Below are positions 1 to 7,221 of a stretch of DNA of 8,163 nucleotides, one piece after another. The DNA lies in assembly GCA_903891375.1 (NCBI GenBank), contig CAITEL010000020.1, positions 1-8,163 on the forward strand. The letters run 5' to 3'. Source of the stretch: an uncultured Neisseriaceae bacterium (lineage in GTDB: Bacteria; Pseudomonadota; Gammaproteobacteria; Burkholderiales; UBA11063). Position 1 is the first letter of the stretch; every line of letters begins with the position of its first letter. The notes under the pieces are model-generated. The model did not search any database. It was not told where the DNA came from and worked only from the letters and a program-made list of their open reading frames with translations. A program made the translations under genes and the position numbers.

Positions 1-13
1 GCTTAAAATATTT

Positions 14-118
14 CTACAGAATTGTCAAAGAACCAAATTTTACCGCATTGATATTTTCAATAGATAAAGAAAATTTATAATATTCAAATAGCTCTGTTAA
101 CTCAAGACATTCACTCAC
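14..118 (-). CDS. Possible small ORF (34 codons), doubtful
   Basis: A short frame opens with GTG at 118-116 and closes with TAG at 16-14. It is preceded by a good Shine-Dalgarno-like GAGGGG (124-129) five bases upstream, and a TAA stop lies directly before the GTG in the same frame. The translation starts MSECLELTELFEYYK and has no motif I recognise; it is mixed acidic and hydrophobic, without a signal peptide or membrane segment. It lies about 120 bp downstream of the outer-membrane protein gene in the same direction. It could be a real small protein, a remnant of a longer gene, or chance. The ribosome-binding site is the only positive evidence. Confidence 0.2.
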   Translation of the reverse strand: MSECLELTELFEYYKFSLSIENINAVKFGSLTIL

Positions 119-236
119 TTAGACCCCTCAATCATAAAAAACAAAAATAGTTATTTCATAGCGATTCACATATATTAATTATCCAGTTATATTTTGATAA
201 CTTCACGCATATAGTCACATATGTTCAATATTCTAC
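119..236. other. Intergenic region with no recognisable gene
   Basis: This A+T-rich stretch follows the stop codon of the outer-membrane protein gene. The only structure found is a weak 6-bp inverted repeat, AGTTAT/ATAACT (185-190 and 197-202), with no T-run after it on the minus strand, so it is not a convincing terminator. No RNA gene or convincing promoter was seen. Confidence 0.5.
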
Positions 237-1001
237 CTAATACAAAATACCAACACTCAAACTAACATAACTATACGGTGATTGAAACCCATTAATAAAT
301 GAAGATGACGCTATCCCTTGATTTGTCACATTGTAATTAGATTGATTATTGGTTAAACTAATTGGTAATTGATAAAATATCCCTAAGTTGACATTACTTA
401 TTGGATTATATTGTATTGACGGTGTGATTGTAAGATATGAATTATTATTATTAAAATGTGATTGCGTACTTCCATTCGGTAAAATTTGAGTTTGCTTTTC
501 ATAATAAATATTAGTATCAACTGCAATCTTAAAGTTATCAAAAAGCAAATATTCTGGTTTTATTCCAACACCTAAAGCAGTATTTGAAAAATCATAATTA
601 AACATCGATTGACTATTATTACTTAGAACCATAGTTGAACTATTATAATCAAATAAAAAATACGGTATTATATTCAAATCATTTCGGAGAAAGATTGAAT
701 ACCCAAGCTTGCCTGCAATATCAAACCCTGTATAAGTTAATGATGGGCCATTATTGGTTAACTGATAATTTGTTGAACCGTTTGTTTTAAAATCTAACCA
801 AATGTTATTGCTCTTATTTAAATAACTGAAATCAACCCCAAATAATGAAACATAGTAATTCCCCATATTCCCAAGACCTACTGTAAAATTAGCGTTGTTA
901 TCTAATCGAACAAAGTTAGATGTAGTTGTTGCTATTGCTGTAGCATTCGCCATAGTAATAACCAAAGAAAAACAAGAAACATGTGCTAAGAATTTTCGCA
1001 T
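237..1001 (-). CDS. Small outer-membrane beta-barrel protein, function unknown
   Basis: This is a 254-residue secreted protein. Residues 1-24 look like a Sec signal peptide: basic MRK, a hydrophobic core, then Ala-rich ANATAIA with likely cleavage after A20, A22 or A24. The Cys at residue 10 is not in a lipobox. The rest alternates short amphipathic strands with polar, Asn/Ser/Gly-rich turns (37 Asn by my count, about 15%), and the chain ends in the strand YVSLSVGILY with a terminal aromatic residue. That is the usual signal for BAM-dependent outer-membrane barrels. I estimate 8 to 10 strands, the size of OmpA-like or OmpW-like small barrels, but I do not recognise a specific family. The ATG start has a strong Shine-Dalgarno (GAGGGAAG, 1009-1016) seven bases upstream. 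It begins 30 bp after the MFS gene with no terminator between, so it is probably co-transcribed with it. Confidence 0.75.
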   Translation of the reverse strand: MRKFLAHVSCFSLVITMANATAIATTTSNFVRLDNNANFTVGLGNMGNYYVSLFGVDFSYLNKSNNIWLDFKTNGSTNYQLTNNGPSLTYTGFDIAGKLGYSIFLRNDLNIIPYFLFDYNSSTMVLSNNSQSMFNYDFSNTALGVGIKPEYLLFDNFKIAVDTNIYYEKQTQILPNGSTQSHFNNNNSYLTITPSIQYNPISNVNLGIFYQLPISLTNNQSNYNVTNQGIASSSFINGFQSPYSYVSLSVGILY

Positions 1002-1008
1002 TAATTAA

Positions 1009-1016
1009 CTTCCCTC
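1009..1016 (-). promoter_or_regulatory. Ribosome binding site of the outer-membrane protein gene
   Basis: GAGGGAAG on the minus strand lies seven bases before the ATG at 1001-999. It is one of the strongest Shine-Dalgarno matches in the window and supports the chosen start. It also suggests efficient translation, as expected for an outer-membrane protein. Confidence 0.7.
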
Positions 1017-1031
1017 TTTTATACTTTAATT

Positions 1032-2276
1032 TTATTTTATTTTATTCACTCTATCTTTAAATAAGTATAAGAAGAATAATCCACCAAATATAGTGGTAAT
1101 AGCACCCACCAATACAGTGGAAGTCACATGAGTTGTCGCAATATATCCCGCCAGTATTGCTGGAATAGCCTGAGCTAATGCACTTGCGCTAGAGTTCATA
1201 CCCATAATCTCGCCACGAGTTGCATTGGTAGATAATTTGGATAATAATGACATATTAAATGCACGAGTAAGTGCAACTGAAATAGCCAGCAATGGAGTAA
1301 TGTAATAGATCCAAATAACATACTGGACACTAACCATAAAATAACCAAACAGGCATACACCAGTTAAAATCATCGAATACCTCAAAACTGTGCTTTCAGA
1401 TATTTTCCCAGATAATCTCCTTACTACGCCTCCTTGAGCAAGAATGATCATTACACCAATATAGGCAAAGAAATCCCCAATCCCACCTTGACTATAGCCA
1501 AATTTATAGGCTAAAATCACCCCCCAAAATGTTGTGAAGAATGTGAAACCAGCATTAAAAAAGAAATTTGCTGAGATTATAATTCTTATATTTTTATTCA
1601 TAAAGATTTTTATTATATTTTGTAATGGTCGCATTAAATGTACTACATTAGTTTTTTTCTCTTTTAATGTTTCTGGTAATATTTTTAAAATTAAAAAAAC
1701 ATTAACACAACTTAGAAGTGCCGCAAACAAAAATGGCGTAGCCGCATCAAACCAACTTACTAGATTTTGATCTGACAATTTACCCCCAATAAATGGCCCT
1801 AAAACAAAACCGATACCGATTGAAACACCAACCAAACCAAAATTTTTTGCTCTACTTTTTGTGTCACTAACATCACCAATTACAGCCTGAGCAACAGAAA
1901 TGTTCCCTCCTGACGCACCATCTAAACACCGTGAAAAAAATAATAATGGGATATTTTTAGTGTAAATTCCAAGGGCAAACAACATATACGATACTGCTGT
2001 ACCACTAATTGAAAAAGCTAAAATATTACGCCTACCATATTTGTCAGCTAATTGCCCCAAAACTGGCGTACAAAAAAATTGAGCCAAAGGAAATACAGCC
2101 ATTAGCCATCCAGCCATAATAAAACCTTCTGCTGTTGTCCATGTATCCGGGGTAACTTTAAATACGGAATGTGGAACTACCAGCATAGGGAACACTGGGA
2201 TTAATATACCCAGACCTAGCATATCAATAAATATTGTCAGGAAGATAGTCCATAAGATTTTTTTTGAAGAGTTCAT
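1032..2276 (-). CDS. MFS drug/H+ antiporter, TetA-like (DHA1 family)
   Basis: This 414-residue inner-membrane transporter has the usual length and hydrophobic pattern of a 12-helix major facilitator protein. MFS motif A is visible in the loop between helices 2 and 3 (G74-QLADKYGRR, with D78 and R82/R83). R116 and the following GASGGNISVAQA match the helix-4 motif B region. The antiporter signature motif C is present in helix 5 as GIGFVLGPFIGG (154-165). This arrangement is typical of TetA-like proton-driven efflux pumps that export drugs or metabolites; the substrate cannot be read from the sequence. Start: ATG at 2276-2274 with only a weak Shine-Dalgarno (TAAG, nine bases away). The gene begins 48 bp after cyoE, without a convincing promoter or terminator in the gap, so read-through from the cyo operon is likely. 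A tetracycline substrate should not be assumed. Confidence 0.85.
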   Translation of the reverse strand: MNSSKKILWTIFLTIFIDMLGLGILIPVFPMLVVPHSVFKVTPDTWTTAEGFIMAGWLMAVFPLAQFFCTPVLGQLADKYGRRNILAFSISGTAVSYMLFALGIYTKNIPLLFFSRCLDGASGGNISVAQAVIGDVSDTKSRAKNFGLVGVSIGIGFVLGPFIGGKLSDQNLVSWFDAATPFLFAALLSCVNVFLILKILPETLKEKKTNVVHLMRPLQNIIKIFMNKNIRIIISANFFFNAGFTFFTTFWGVILAYKFGYSQGGIGDFFAYIGVMIILAQGGVVRRLSGKISESTVLRYSMILTGVCLFGYFMVSVQYVIWIYYITPLLAISVALTRAFNMSLLSKLSTNATRGEIMGMNSSASALAQAIPAILAGYIATTHVTSTVLVGAITTIFGGLFFLYLFKDRVNKIK

Positions 2277-2324
2277 TGTTAATTACTTAAAAAATTATTT
2301 AAATTTGTTCAAAGGTTATGACAC

Positions 2325-3194
2325 CTAAACACCATCTAAGGCAATCATTATTGAAAATACAACGATGATGACTATTGAATAAATAAACATCCGCGTTGCC
2401 CATGTTCTATTACTCTTTGCTTTAAAACCAATTATGCTCAAGAACACCCAAAATGTACTCATTGCACCTAAAATCACTAAGTATAACAAACCAACATATT
2501 TAAATAAATACAGAAGTATTATTGAAATTGCAAATAAAACCACGTACAATAATATATTGATTTTAGTGAAATATACCCCCTTTTTTACGGGTAATATTTG
2601 TATTGACGCTTTGGAGAAATCGTCAAGGAGCCTTATACCAATGGCGTACGAATGTGGCATTTGCCATGTTGCTAATATACAAAATAATATTATTGCACCT
2701 GAGTTAAATTGATTAGTAACAGCACAGTAGCCTACCAATATTGGAACAGCACCAGATACACTCCCAACCAAAGTACCATATATTGAATTGCGCTTAAACC
2801 ACATACTATATAAAACCACGTAGAAAAATAGCCCAATACTCGCTACGATTACTGTGATTTTATTGGTGTTTATAATTAATAACATAAAGCCAACCACACC
2901 TAAAATAATAGCATAAAGTAATGCTGATTTCAGCGTAATTGCTCCAGTCACTAGTACACGTTTACAGGTACGCTTCATTACCTTGTCAATATCACGATCA
3001 ATGCAGTTATTTAACACACAGCCACAAGCGATTACTAATGATATACCTAGTAATGTTGTAATAAATAATTTTAAACTAAAAGCAGTATGCGAACCTAAAA
3101 AATAACCACCAAGAACAGTGACTAAATTGCCGTAAATAATACCTGGTTTAACTAATGAATAATAATTTTTTATCAAAATTTTTATTACCTTCAA
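2325..3194 (-). CDS. cyoE: Protohaem IX farnesyltransferase (haem O synthase)
   Basis: CyoE transfers a farnesyl group from farnesyl diphosphate to the vinyl group of haem b, making haem O for the binuclear centre of CyoB. It is a polytopic inner-membrane enzyme of the UbiA prenyltransferase family. The first Asp-rich prenyl-diphosphate/Mg2+ motif is present: N62-N63-C-I-D66-R-D68-I-D70, followed by KRT and LVTG. The conserved second-half segment WQMPHSYAIGIR (177-188) is followed by D191/D192 and the typical ILPVKKGV (200-207). Length (289 aa) fits the family. The gene is the last of the cyo set, but it is separated from cyoD by 71 bp with two hairpins. The start is uncertain: the frame can begin at TTG 3194-3192, which has no close ribosome-binding site, or at TTG 3176-3174 (residue 7), which has AAGG 11 bases upstream. 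No upstream ATG is available. Confidence 0.93.
   Translation of the reverse strand: MKVIKILIKNYYSLVKPGIIYGNLVTVLGGYFLGSHTAFSLKLFITTLLGISLVIACGCVLNNCIDRDIDKVMKRTCKRVLVTGAITLKSALLYAIILGVVGFMLLIINTNKITVIVASIGLFFYVVLYSMWFKRNSIYGTLVGSVSGAVPILVGYCAVTNQFNSGAIILFCILATWQMPHSYAIGIRLLDDFSKASIQILPVKKGVYFTKINILLYVVLFAISIILLYLFKYVGLLYLVILGAMSTFWVFLSIIGFKAKSNRTWATRMFIYSIVIIVVFSIMIALDGV
3188..3191 (-). promoter_or_regulatory. Candidate ribosome binding site deciding the cyoE start
   Basis: AAGG on the minus strand lies just after the first possible TTG start of cyoE and 11 bases before a second in-frame TTG (3176-3174). If it is used, the protein is six residues shorter than the longest frame. The spacing is slightly long, so the assignment is tentative. 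Confidence 0.35.
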
Positions 3195-3204
3195 TAAATT
3201 TTAA

Positions 3205-3234
3205 AAAAACCCCACAGTTAAGTGTGAGGTTTTT
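3205..3234 (-). terminator. Rho-independent terminator or attenuator between cyoD and cyoE
   Basis: Read on the minus strand, AAAAACCTCACA (3234-3223) pairs with TGTGGGGTTTTT (3216-3205) around a 6-base loop, followed by a run of seven T (3209-3203). One pair is a G-U wobble on the minus strand; on the plus strand the same position would be a C-A mismatch, so the element favours the operon direction. It lies 32 bp after the cyoD stop and 10 bp before the first cyoE start. A full stop would leave cyoE without a promoter, so partial termination is more likely. Confidence 0.65.
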
Positions 3235-3247
3235 AAATAATAAAGTG

Positions 3248-3273
3248 ATATGTAAAGAGTAATCTTTACATAT
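3248..3273 (-). repeat. Perfect inverted repeat across the cyoD stop codon
   Basis: ATATGTAAAGA (3248-3258) and TCTTTACATAT (3263-3273) are perfect 11-bp complements around a 4-base loop. The cyoD stop codon (3266-3268) lies inside one arm. In the mRNA it would form an A+U-rich hairpin ending the cyoD reading frame, 13 bases before the terminator-like hairpin. It has no T-run of its own. It might block 3' exonucleases or affect translation termination; this is inference. Confidence 0.6.
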
Positions 3274-3601
3274 GTTCCATCATATTATAATCTAAATTGT
3301 ACATAATCCATAAAGAACCAATCACTAATATTAATACAACAAATAAGGTAAATACAAATGCTAGAGTGTTCCACTCTTTATCTGTTCCAGTACCCAAATG
3401 TAAGAAAAATATTAGTTGTACTAGTAACTGCAACAATGCAGCTATAGCTATAACAATATAGGTTGCGTCAGTTGATATTGCATGATTAACCACAACATAA
3501 TATGGAATAATTGTCAATATTATGGATATGATAAACCCAATAATATATGATTTAACTGATCCATGAGAATTATCATGATTTTGTGATACCACATTACTCA
3601 T
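3266..3601 (-). CDS. cyoD: Cytochrome bo3 ubiquinol oxidase subunit IV
   Basis: CyoD is the small accessory subunit of the bo3 quinol oxidase, thought to help assemble or stabilise the CuB/haem centre in CyoB. The 111-residue protein has three predicted membrane helices (about 17-38, 46-68 and 79-101). It carries the family's conserved features: the SHGSVKSYIIGF start of helix 1 (12-23), FFLHL (65-69), and the C-terminal SLWIMYNLDYNMM (96-108), which is nearly the E. coli CyoD ending. The ATG lies one base after the cyoC stop codon. A GGGAG Shine-Dalgarno sits within the last codons of cyoC, implying tight coupling with cyoC. The stop codon is buried in an 11-bp inverted repeat. Confidence 0.96.
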   Translation of the reverse strand: MSNVVSQNHDNSHGSVKSYIIGFIISIILTIIPYYVVVNHAISTDATYIVIAIAALLQLLVQLIFFLHLGTGTDKEWNTLAFVFTLFVVLILVIGSLWIMYNLDYNMMEHM

Positions 3602-3602
3602 G

Positions 3603-4217
3603 TTATATTGCTCCCATTAAATATACTACAGTAAAGACGAATATCCAAACAATATCCAAGAAATGCCAAAACAAACTTAAACATGCTAATTTTGTGTGGG
3701 TTTTTGGTGTAATACCATGTTTCATTACTTGATACATAAGAGCTAACATCCAGATTAATCCAGAAGTAACGTGTAAACCATGTGTTCCAACTAGCGTAAA
3801 AAATGATGATAAAAATGCACTACGACTAAAACTATTACCCTCACGAATTAAATTAGTAAACTCATGTACTTCCATACTAATAAACGCTAAACCAAGTAAA
3901 AAAGTAATAAACAACCAAAACAAAACTTGAGATTTATTAGCTTTATTTGATGCCAGCATAGCTAAACCATAGGTAAAGCTACTAGTTAATAAAATAAAAG
4001 TTTCGGTTAATACAAACGGCATACTAAATAATTCTTTAGCATTAGGCCCTCCATATACGTGCGTATGTAATACTGCATATGTTGCAAATATCATCGCAAA
4101 CAATACACAGTCACTCATAATATATATCCAAAAGCCAAACGTAGCTTTTGAACCATCATCATGATGCACATCATGTACACCATGTGAATGATTGATTAAA
4201 GGTTCATTTACCATCAT
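3603..4217 (-). CDS. cyoC: Cytochrome bo3 ubiquinol oxidase subunit III
   Basis: CyoC is the haem-free third subunit of the quinol oxidase, in the haem-copper oxidase subunit III family. The 204-residue protein has the five-helix layout of CyoC (about 28-50, 67-88, 98-118, 135-160 and 178-200). Recognisable family segments are [11 protein letters not shown] (27-37), [14 protein letters not shown] (144-157) and [20 protein letters not shown] (183-202). The cytoplasmic N-terminus is His-rich (H10, H12, H15, H18, H19), as in the E. coli protein. The first ATG overlaps the cyoB stop by one base (TAATG). However, AGGAAG (4220-4225) is only two bases from that ATG and five from the next one (4214-4212), so Met2 may be the true start. 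Either way translation is coupled to cyoB. Confidence 0.97.
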   Translation of the reverse strand: MMVNEPLINHSHGVHDVHHDDGSKATFGFWIYIMSDCVLFAMIFATYAVLHTHVYGGPNAKELFSMPFVLTETFILLTSSFTYGLAMLASNKANKSQVLFWLFITFLLGLAFISMEVHEFTNLIREGNSFSRSAFLSSFFTLVGTHGLHVTSGLIWMLALMYQVMKHGITPKTHTKLACLSLFWHFLDIVWIFVFTVVYLMGAI

Positions 4218-6202
4218 TACTTCCTATCTGAAATTTCTGCTTGGATTTCGTTTTCAAGCTTTTCTACTTCGGCTGCTGTTACATAATAATCTGTATCATA
4301 ATCTAATGCACGAGCAATTACACAACCAATTGTTGCAACCAAACCTACTATTGCTAACCAGAAAATATGCCAAATCATTGCAAAGCCAACCACAAAAATG
4401 CATCCTGCCATGATAAAACCCATACCAGTATTTTTTGGCATATGAATATCTTCATAATGAGGTTGTTCTTTTTTTCCACCATTTTCTTTAAGTTTCTGTT
4501 TAGTTTTCCACCAAGCATCAAGACTATCTACTTTTGGCGTAATTGCAAAATTATAGAATCTTGGTGGTGACGGTATCGACCATTCTAATGTTCTACCATC
4601 CCATGGGTCTCCTGTTGTATCCTTTGATTTTTTATGATTTATAATGCTAGTGACTATATCAAAAATTTGAAAGAAGATTCCACAAGCAATAATAGCCGCT
4701 CCCATTGCCGCAACCACTAAAAATGGATGCCATCCAGTTGACGCATCATAATGGTTCAATCGTCTAGTCATCCCCATTAAACCAAGAATATATAACGGCA
4801 TAAAAGCCACATAAAAACCAACTAACCAGCACCAAAAAGCACGTTTACCAAATTTCTCATTTAGTTTAAACCCAAAAGCTTTAGGGAACCAATAACTAAA
4901 TCCAGCAAAATAGCCAAATACCACACCACCAATAATTGTATTATGGAAATGGGCTATTAAAAACAAGCTATTATGTAACTGAAAATCTGCACCAGGCACA
5001 GACATTAACACCCCAGTCATGCCTCCAATTGTAAAGGTAATCAAAAAGCCAATCAACCATAACATAGGCACTGAAAATGTGATACGACCTCGGTACATAG
5101 TAAATAACCAACTAAATACCTTGACTCCAGTTGGTATCGAAATAATCATTGTCGCAATACCAAAAAAAGCGTTAACATCGGCACCAGCACCCATAGTAAA
5201 GAAATGATGTAACCAAACAATAAACGATAACACTGTAATTGCAATAGTAGCCCATACCATCGCAACATAACCAAATAATGGTTTTTTACAGAATGTAGCA
5301 ACCACCTCTGAATAGATACCAAAGGCTGGAAGAACTAATATATATACCTCAGGATGACCCCAAGCCCATATTAAATTTACATACATCATTTGGTTACCAC
5401 CAAAATCAGTAGTAAAGAAATGCATATCTAAATAACGATCTAAGCCCAACATTGCTAATGTAACGGTTAATACTGGGAATGCAATTATTACTAGAACCAT
5501 ACTACATAATGCTGTCCAAGTAAATACAGGCATTTTAAACATTGTCATACCTGGGCAACGCATTTTAATAATCGTCACGAAGAAATTTATCCCCGAGAGT
5601 AACGTCCCAATCCCCGAAATCTGCAACGCCCAAATATAGTAATCGACGCCAACACCTGGACTAAACCTTAATTCCGACAATGGTGGATATGCAAGCCAAC
5701 CAGTAGCCGCAAATTCACCCAATACTAATGACAACATTACAAGAGCGGCCCCACCTGCCGTTAGCCAAAAACTAAATGAGTTTAGAAATGGGAATGCCAC
5801 ATCTCTTGCTCCGATTTGTAGTGGAACTATAAGGTTTAATAATCCAAACATAAATGGCATTGCCATGAAAAAAATCATGATTACACCGTGCGCTGTAAAT
5901 ACCTGATCGTAATGAAACGGTGGCAGGTATCCATGATTTGCACCAACTGCGATTGCCTGTTGCGAACGCATCATGATTGCATCAGCGAAACCACGAAGTA
6001 ACATAATAATCGCAAGGATTATATACATAACCCCGATTTTTTTATGATCTACAGATGTTAACCATTCCGTCCAAAGATATTTCCATTTTTTTAAATACGT
6101 TATGGTACCTAAAACTGCTAAGGCACCTAGTACCATAAAAATCATGGTACCAACAATAATTGGCTCACGAGGAATCGCCTCAAGGGTTAATATTCCAAAC
6201 AT
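4217..6202 (-). CDS. cyoB: Cytochrome bo3 ubiquinol oxidase subunit I (catalytic)
   Basis: CyoB oxidises ubiquinol, reduces O2 to water and pumps protons across the inner membrane. At 661 aa it is two residues shorter than E. coli CyoB, and key residues sit one position earlier. Low-spin haem b ligands H105 and H420, haem o3 ligand H418, CuB ligands H283, H332 and H333, and the cross-linked Y287 are all present. So are D-channel residues D134 and N123, E285 near the centre, K-channel K361, and haem-propionate arginines R480/R481. The quinone-site set R70, D74, H97 and Q100 is intact, which marks it as a quinol rather than cytochrome c oxidase. The cytoplasmic C-terminal extension follows the usual CyoB form. 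Start: ATG with AGGGA six bases upstream, 20 bp after cyoA; the stop overlaps cyoC by one base. Confidence 0.98.
   Translation of the reverse strand: MFGILTLEAIPREPIIVGTMIFMVLGALAVLGTITYLKKWKYLWTEWLTSVDHKKIGVMYIILAIIMLLRGFADAIMMRSQQAIAVGANHGYLPPFHYDQVFTAHGVIMIFFMAMPFMFGLLNLIVPLQIGARDVAFPFLNSFSFWLTAGGAALVMLSLVLGEFAATGWLAYPPLSELRFSPGVGVDYYIWALQISGIGTLLSGINFFVTIIKMRCPGMTMFKMPVFTWTALCSMVLVIIAFPVLTVTLAMLGLDRYLDMHFFTTDFGGNQMMYVNLIWAWGHPEVYILVLPAFGIYSEVVATFCKKPLFGYVAMVWATIAITVLSFIVWLHHFFTMGAGADVNAFFGIATMIISIPTGVKVFSWLFTMYRGRITFSVPMLWLIGFLITFTIGGMTGVLMSVPGADFQLHNSLFLIAHFHNTIIGGVVFGYFAGFSYWFPKAFGFKLNEKFGKRAFWCWLVGFYVAFMPLYILGLMGMTRRLNHYDASTGWHPFLVVAAMGAAIIACGIFFQIFDIVTSIINHKKSKDTTGDPWDGRTLEWSIPSPPRFYNFAITPKVDSLDAWWKTKQKLKENGGKKEQPHYEDIHMPKNTGMGFIMAGCIFVVGFAMIWHIFWLAIVGLVATIGCVIARALDYDTDYYVTAAEVEKLENEIQAEISDRK
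4220..4225 (-). promoter_or_regulatory. Ribosome binding site of cyoC
   Basis: AGGAAG lies inside the last codons of cyoB. It is two bases from the first cyoC ATG and five from the second. The spacing favours initiation at the second ATG, shortening CyoC by one residue. Confidence 0.5.
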
Positions 6203-6222
6203 TTTCTTTCCCTATTCTATAA

Positions 6223-7161
6223 TTACATTGAACTGTCTGACATACCTGACATACCACCAGCATGTTCAGTATTTGTCGAAGACTGTTTTGGCATACTCAT
6301 TTTCATATCACTCATATTGGGTGACATGAATTTATTGATAACCTCTTGATATAAACCTTCTTTTACCGAAGAATAATATGTAACTGGCGTGTTTTCACTA
6401 GGCTTCGCTATAACATCATAGTCATTCATATTAAGTGCATTCGGTGATTTTCTAACTTCAGTAACCCAATTGTCGAATTCTTCTTGAGTTGACGCTCGAA
6501 CAGTAAATTTCATATCAGAAAATCCAGCTCCGCTAAAACTAGCCGAACCACCACGGTAATCACCAGCCTCTGTTGCCATCATATGCAATTTTGTTTGCAT
6601 ACCTGTCATAGAGTAGATTTGACCACTAAGTTGTGGAATCCATAGCGAATTCATTGGTGCATCAGAAGTGATTTTGAAATTTATAGGCACATTCACGGGG
6701 AATTGAATATAGTTGATTGTTGCAATGTTTTCTTCTGGATAAATAAATAACCATTTCCAATCAAGAGAAATTGCTTGGATAGTTATCGGCTTAGTGCTAA
6801 CATCCAATGGTTTATATGGATCAAGCTCATGCGTACTTATCCACGTAATTGTAGCTAGTACAGCTATAATTGCACATGGAACACCCCAACAAATCAGTTC
6901 AATCCACTTGCTATGAGCGAACTCTGGATCGTACTTAGCTTTTGTATTTGAAGCTCGGTACTTCCACGCAAAAACAAATGTTAATATAAATACTGGTATA
7001 ACAACGATTAGCATCAAAGCAACCGCTATTAAAATTAGATTTCTCTCGTGAAGTGCCACAATCCCTTTAGGTTCTAGAATTGGTATATTACAACCACCCA
7101 AAAGAAACATCATGCTACTAATAAGTAGCATTTGCACGGAGAGTTTTAGTTTCTTCATCAT
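6223..7161 (-). CDS. cyoA: Cytochrome bo3 ubiquinol oxidase subunit II (lipoprotein)
   Basis: CyoA is the periplasm-facing subunit II of the bo3 oxidase. The 312-residue protein begins with a lipoprotein signal peptide whose lipobox is L21-G-G-C24, so the mature protein should be lipidated at C24. Two membrane helices follow (about 42-67 and 86-110), then a cupredoxin-fold domain (about 125-225) containing the conserved DWKW (134-137) and SLWIPQLSGQIYSM (172-185). The Cys/His cluster that binds CuA in cytochrome c oxidases is absent: the segment around 204-215 reads GGSASFSGAGFS, as in quinol oxidases. The C-terminal part matches the aromatic-rich arm of CyoA and ends in a Met-rich tail (eight Met in the last 35 residues). 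The start ATG is followed by a second ATG; GGGAAGG lies about ten bases upstream. First gene of the operon, with its own promoter candidate in the 60-bp gap. Confidence 0.97.
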   Translation of the reverse strand: MMKKLKLSVQMLLISSMMFLLGGCNIPILEPKGIVALHERNLILIAVALMLIVVIPVFILTFVFAWKYRASNTKAKYDPEFAHSKWIELICWGVPCAIIAVLATITWISTHELDPYKPLDVSTKPITIQAISLDWKWLFIYPEENIATINYIQFPVNVPINFKITSDAPMNSLWIPQLSGQIYSMTGMQTKLHMMATEAGDYRGGSASFSGAGFSDMKFTVRASTQEEFDNWVTEVRKSPNALNMNDYDVIAKPSENTPVTYYSSVKEGLYQEVINKFMSPNMSDMKMSMPKQSSTNTEHAGGMSGMSDSSM

Positions 7162-7202
7162 ATTATAAAAGCCTTCCCGTTTTAAGTATATTTTCGGGGA
7201 TA

Positions 7203-7211
7203 ATTATACCA
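7203..7211 (-). promoter_or_regulatory. Extended -10 promoter candidate for cyoABCD(E)
   Basis: TGGTATAAT on the minus strand is a perfect extended -10 (TGn plus consensus TATAAT), 41 bases before the cyoA ATG. No good -35 is seen at 17 bp (the hexamer there is GCATGC), which fits an extended -10 promoter or one needing an activator. The start site would fall near 7194-7195, after a C-rich discriminator (TATCCCC). C-rich discriminators are a known feature of promoters inhibited by ppGpp; that link is inference here. Confidence 0.6.
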
Positions 7212-7221
7212 CTACTACGAA

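Noticed and set aside
185..202. AGTTAT/ATAACT hairpin as the terminator of the outer-membrane protein gene
   Set aside because: The 6-bp stem is nearly all A/T and no T-run follows on the minus strand.
166..222. Direct repeat TCACATAT at 166-173 and 215-222
   Set aside because: An 8-base A+T-rich repeat in two copies is expected by chance in this composition.
1018..1024. TATAAA (minus strand) as the -10 of an outer-membrane protein promoter
   Set aside because: It would put the start site inside the Shine-Dalgarno sequence, and no -35 hexamer is found at a suitable distance.
1030..1044. Three tandem TTTTA units at the end of the MFS gene as a phase-variation repeat
   Set aside because: Only three copies, in an A+T-rich stretch that encodes Lys/Ile codons and the stop; too short to suggest slippage.
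2284..2312. TTGAAC with TAAGTA as a promoter for the MFS gene
   Set aside because: The -10 matches consensus at only two positions and the start site would be almost at the ATG.
1534..6329. Plus-strand open frames, e.g. 1534-1770, 2434-2712, 4192-4413, 5019-5207 and 6102-6329
   Set aside because: They lie opposite well-supported minus-strand genes, and their translations show no family features; they are antisense shadows.
7176..7198. Inverted repeat CCCG/CGGG overlapping the cyoA Shine-Dalgarno, as a possible translation-blocking hairpin
   Set aside because: The stem is only 4 bp with a 15-base loop, and the likely transcription start (about 7194-7195) leaves most of the first arm out of the mRNA.
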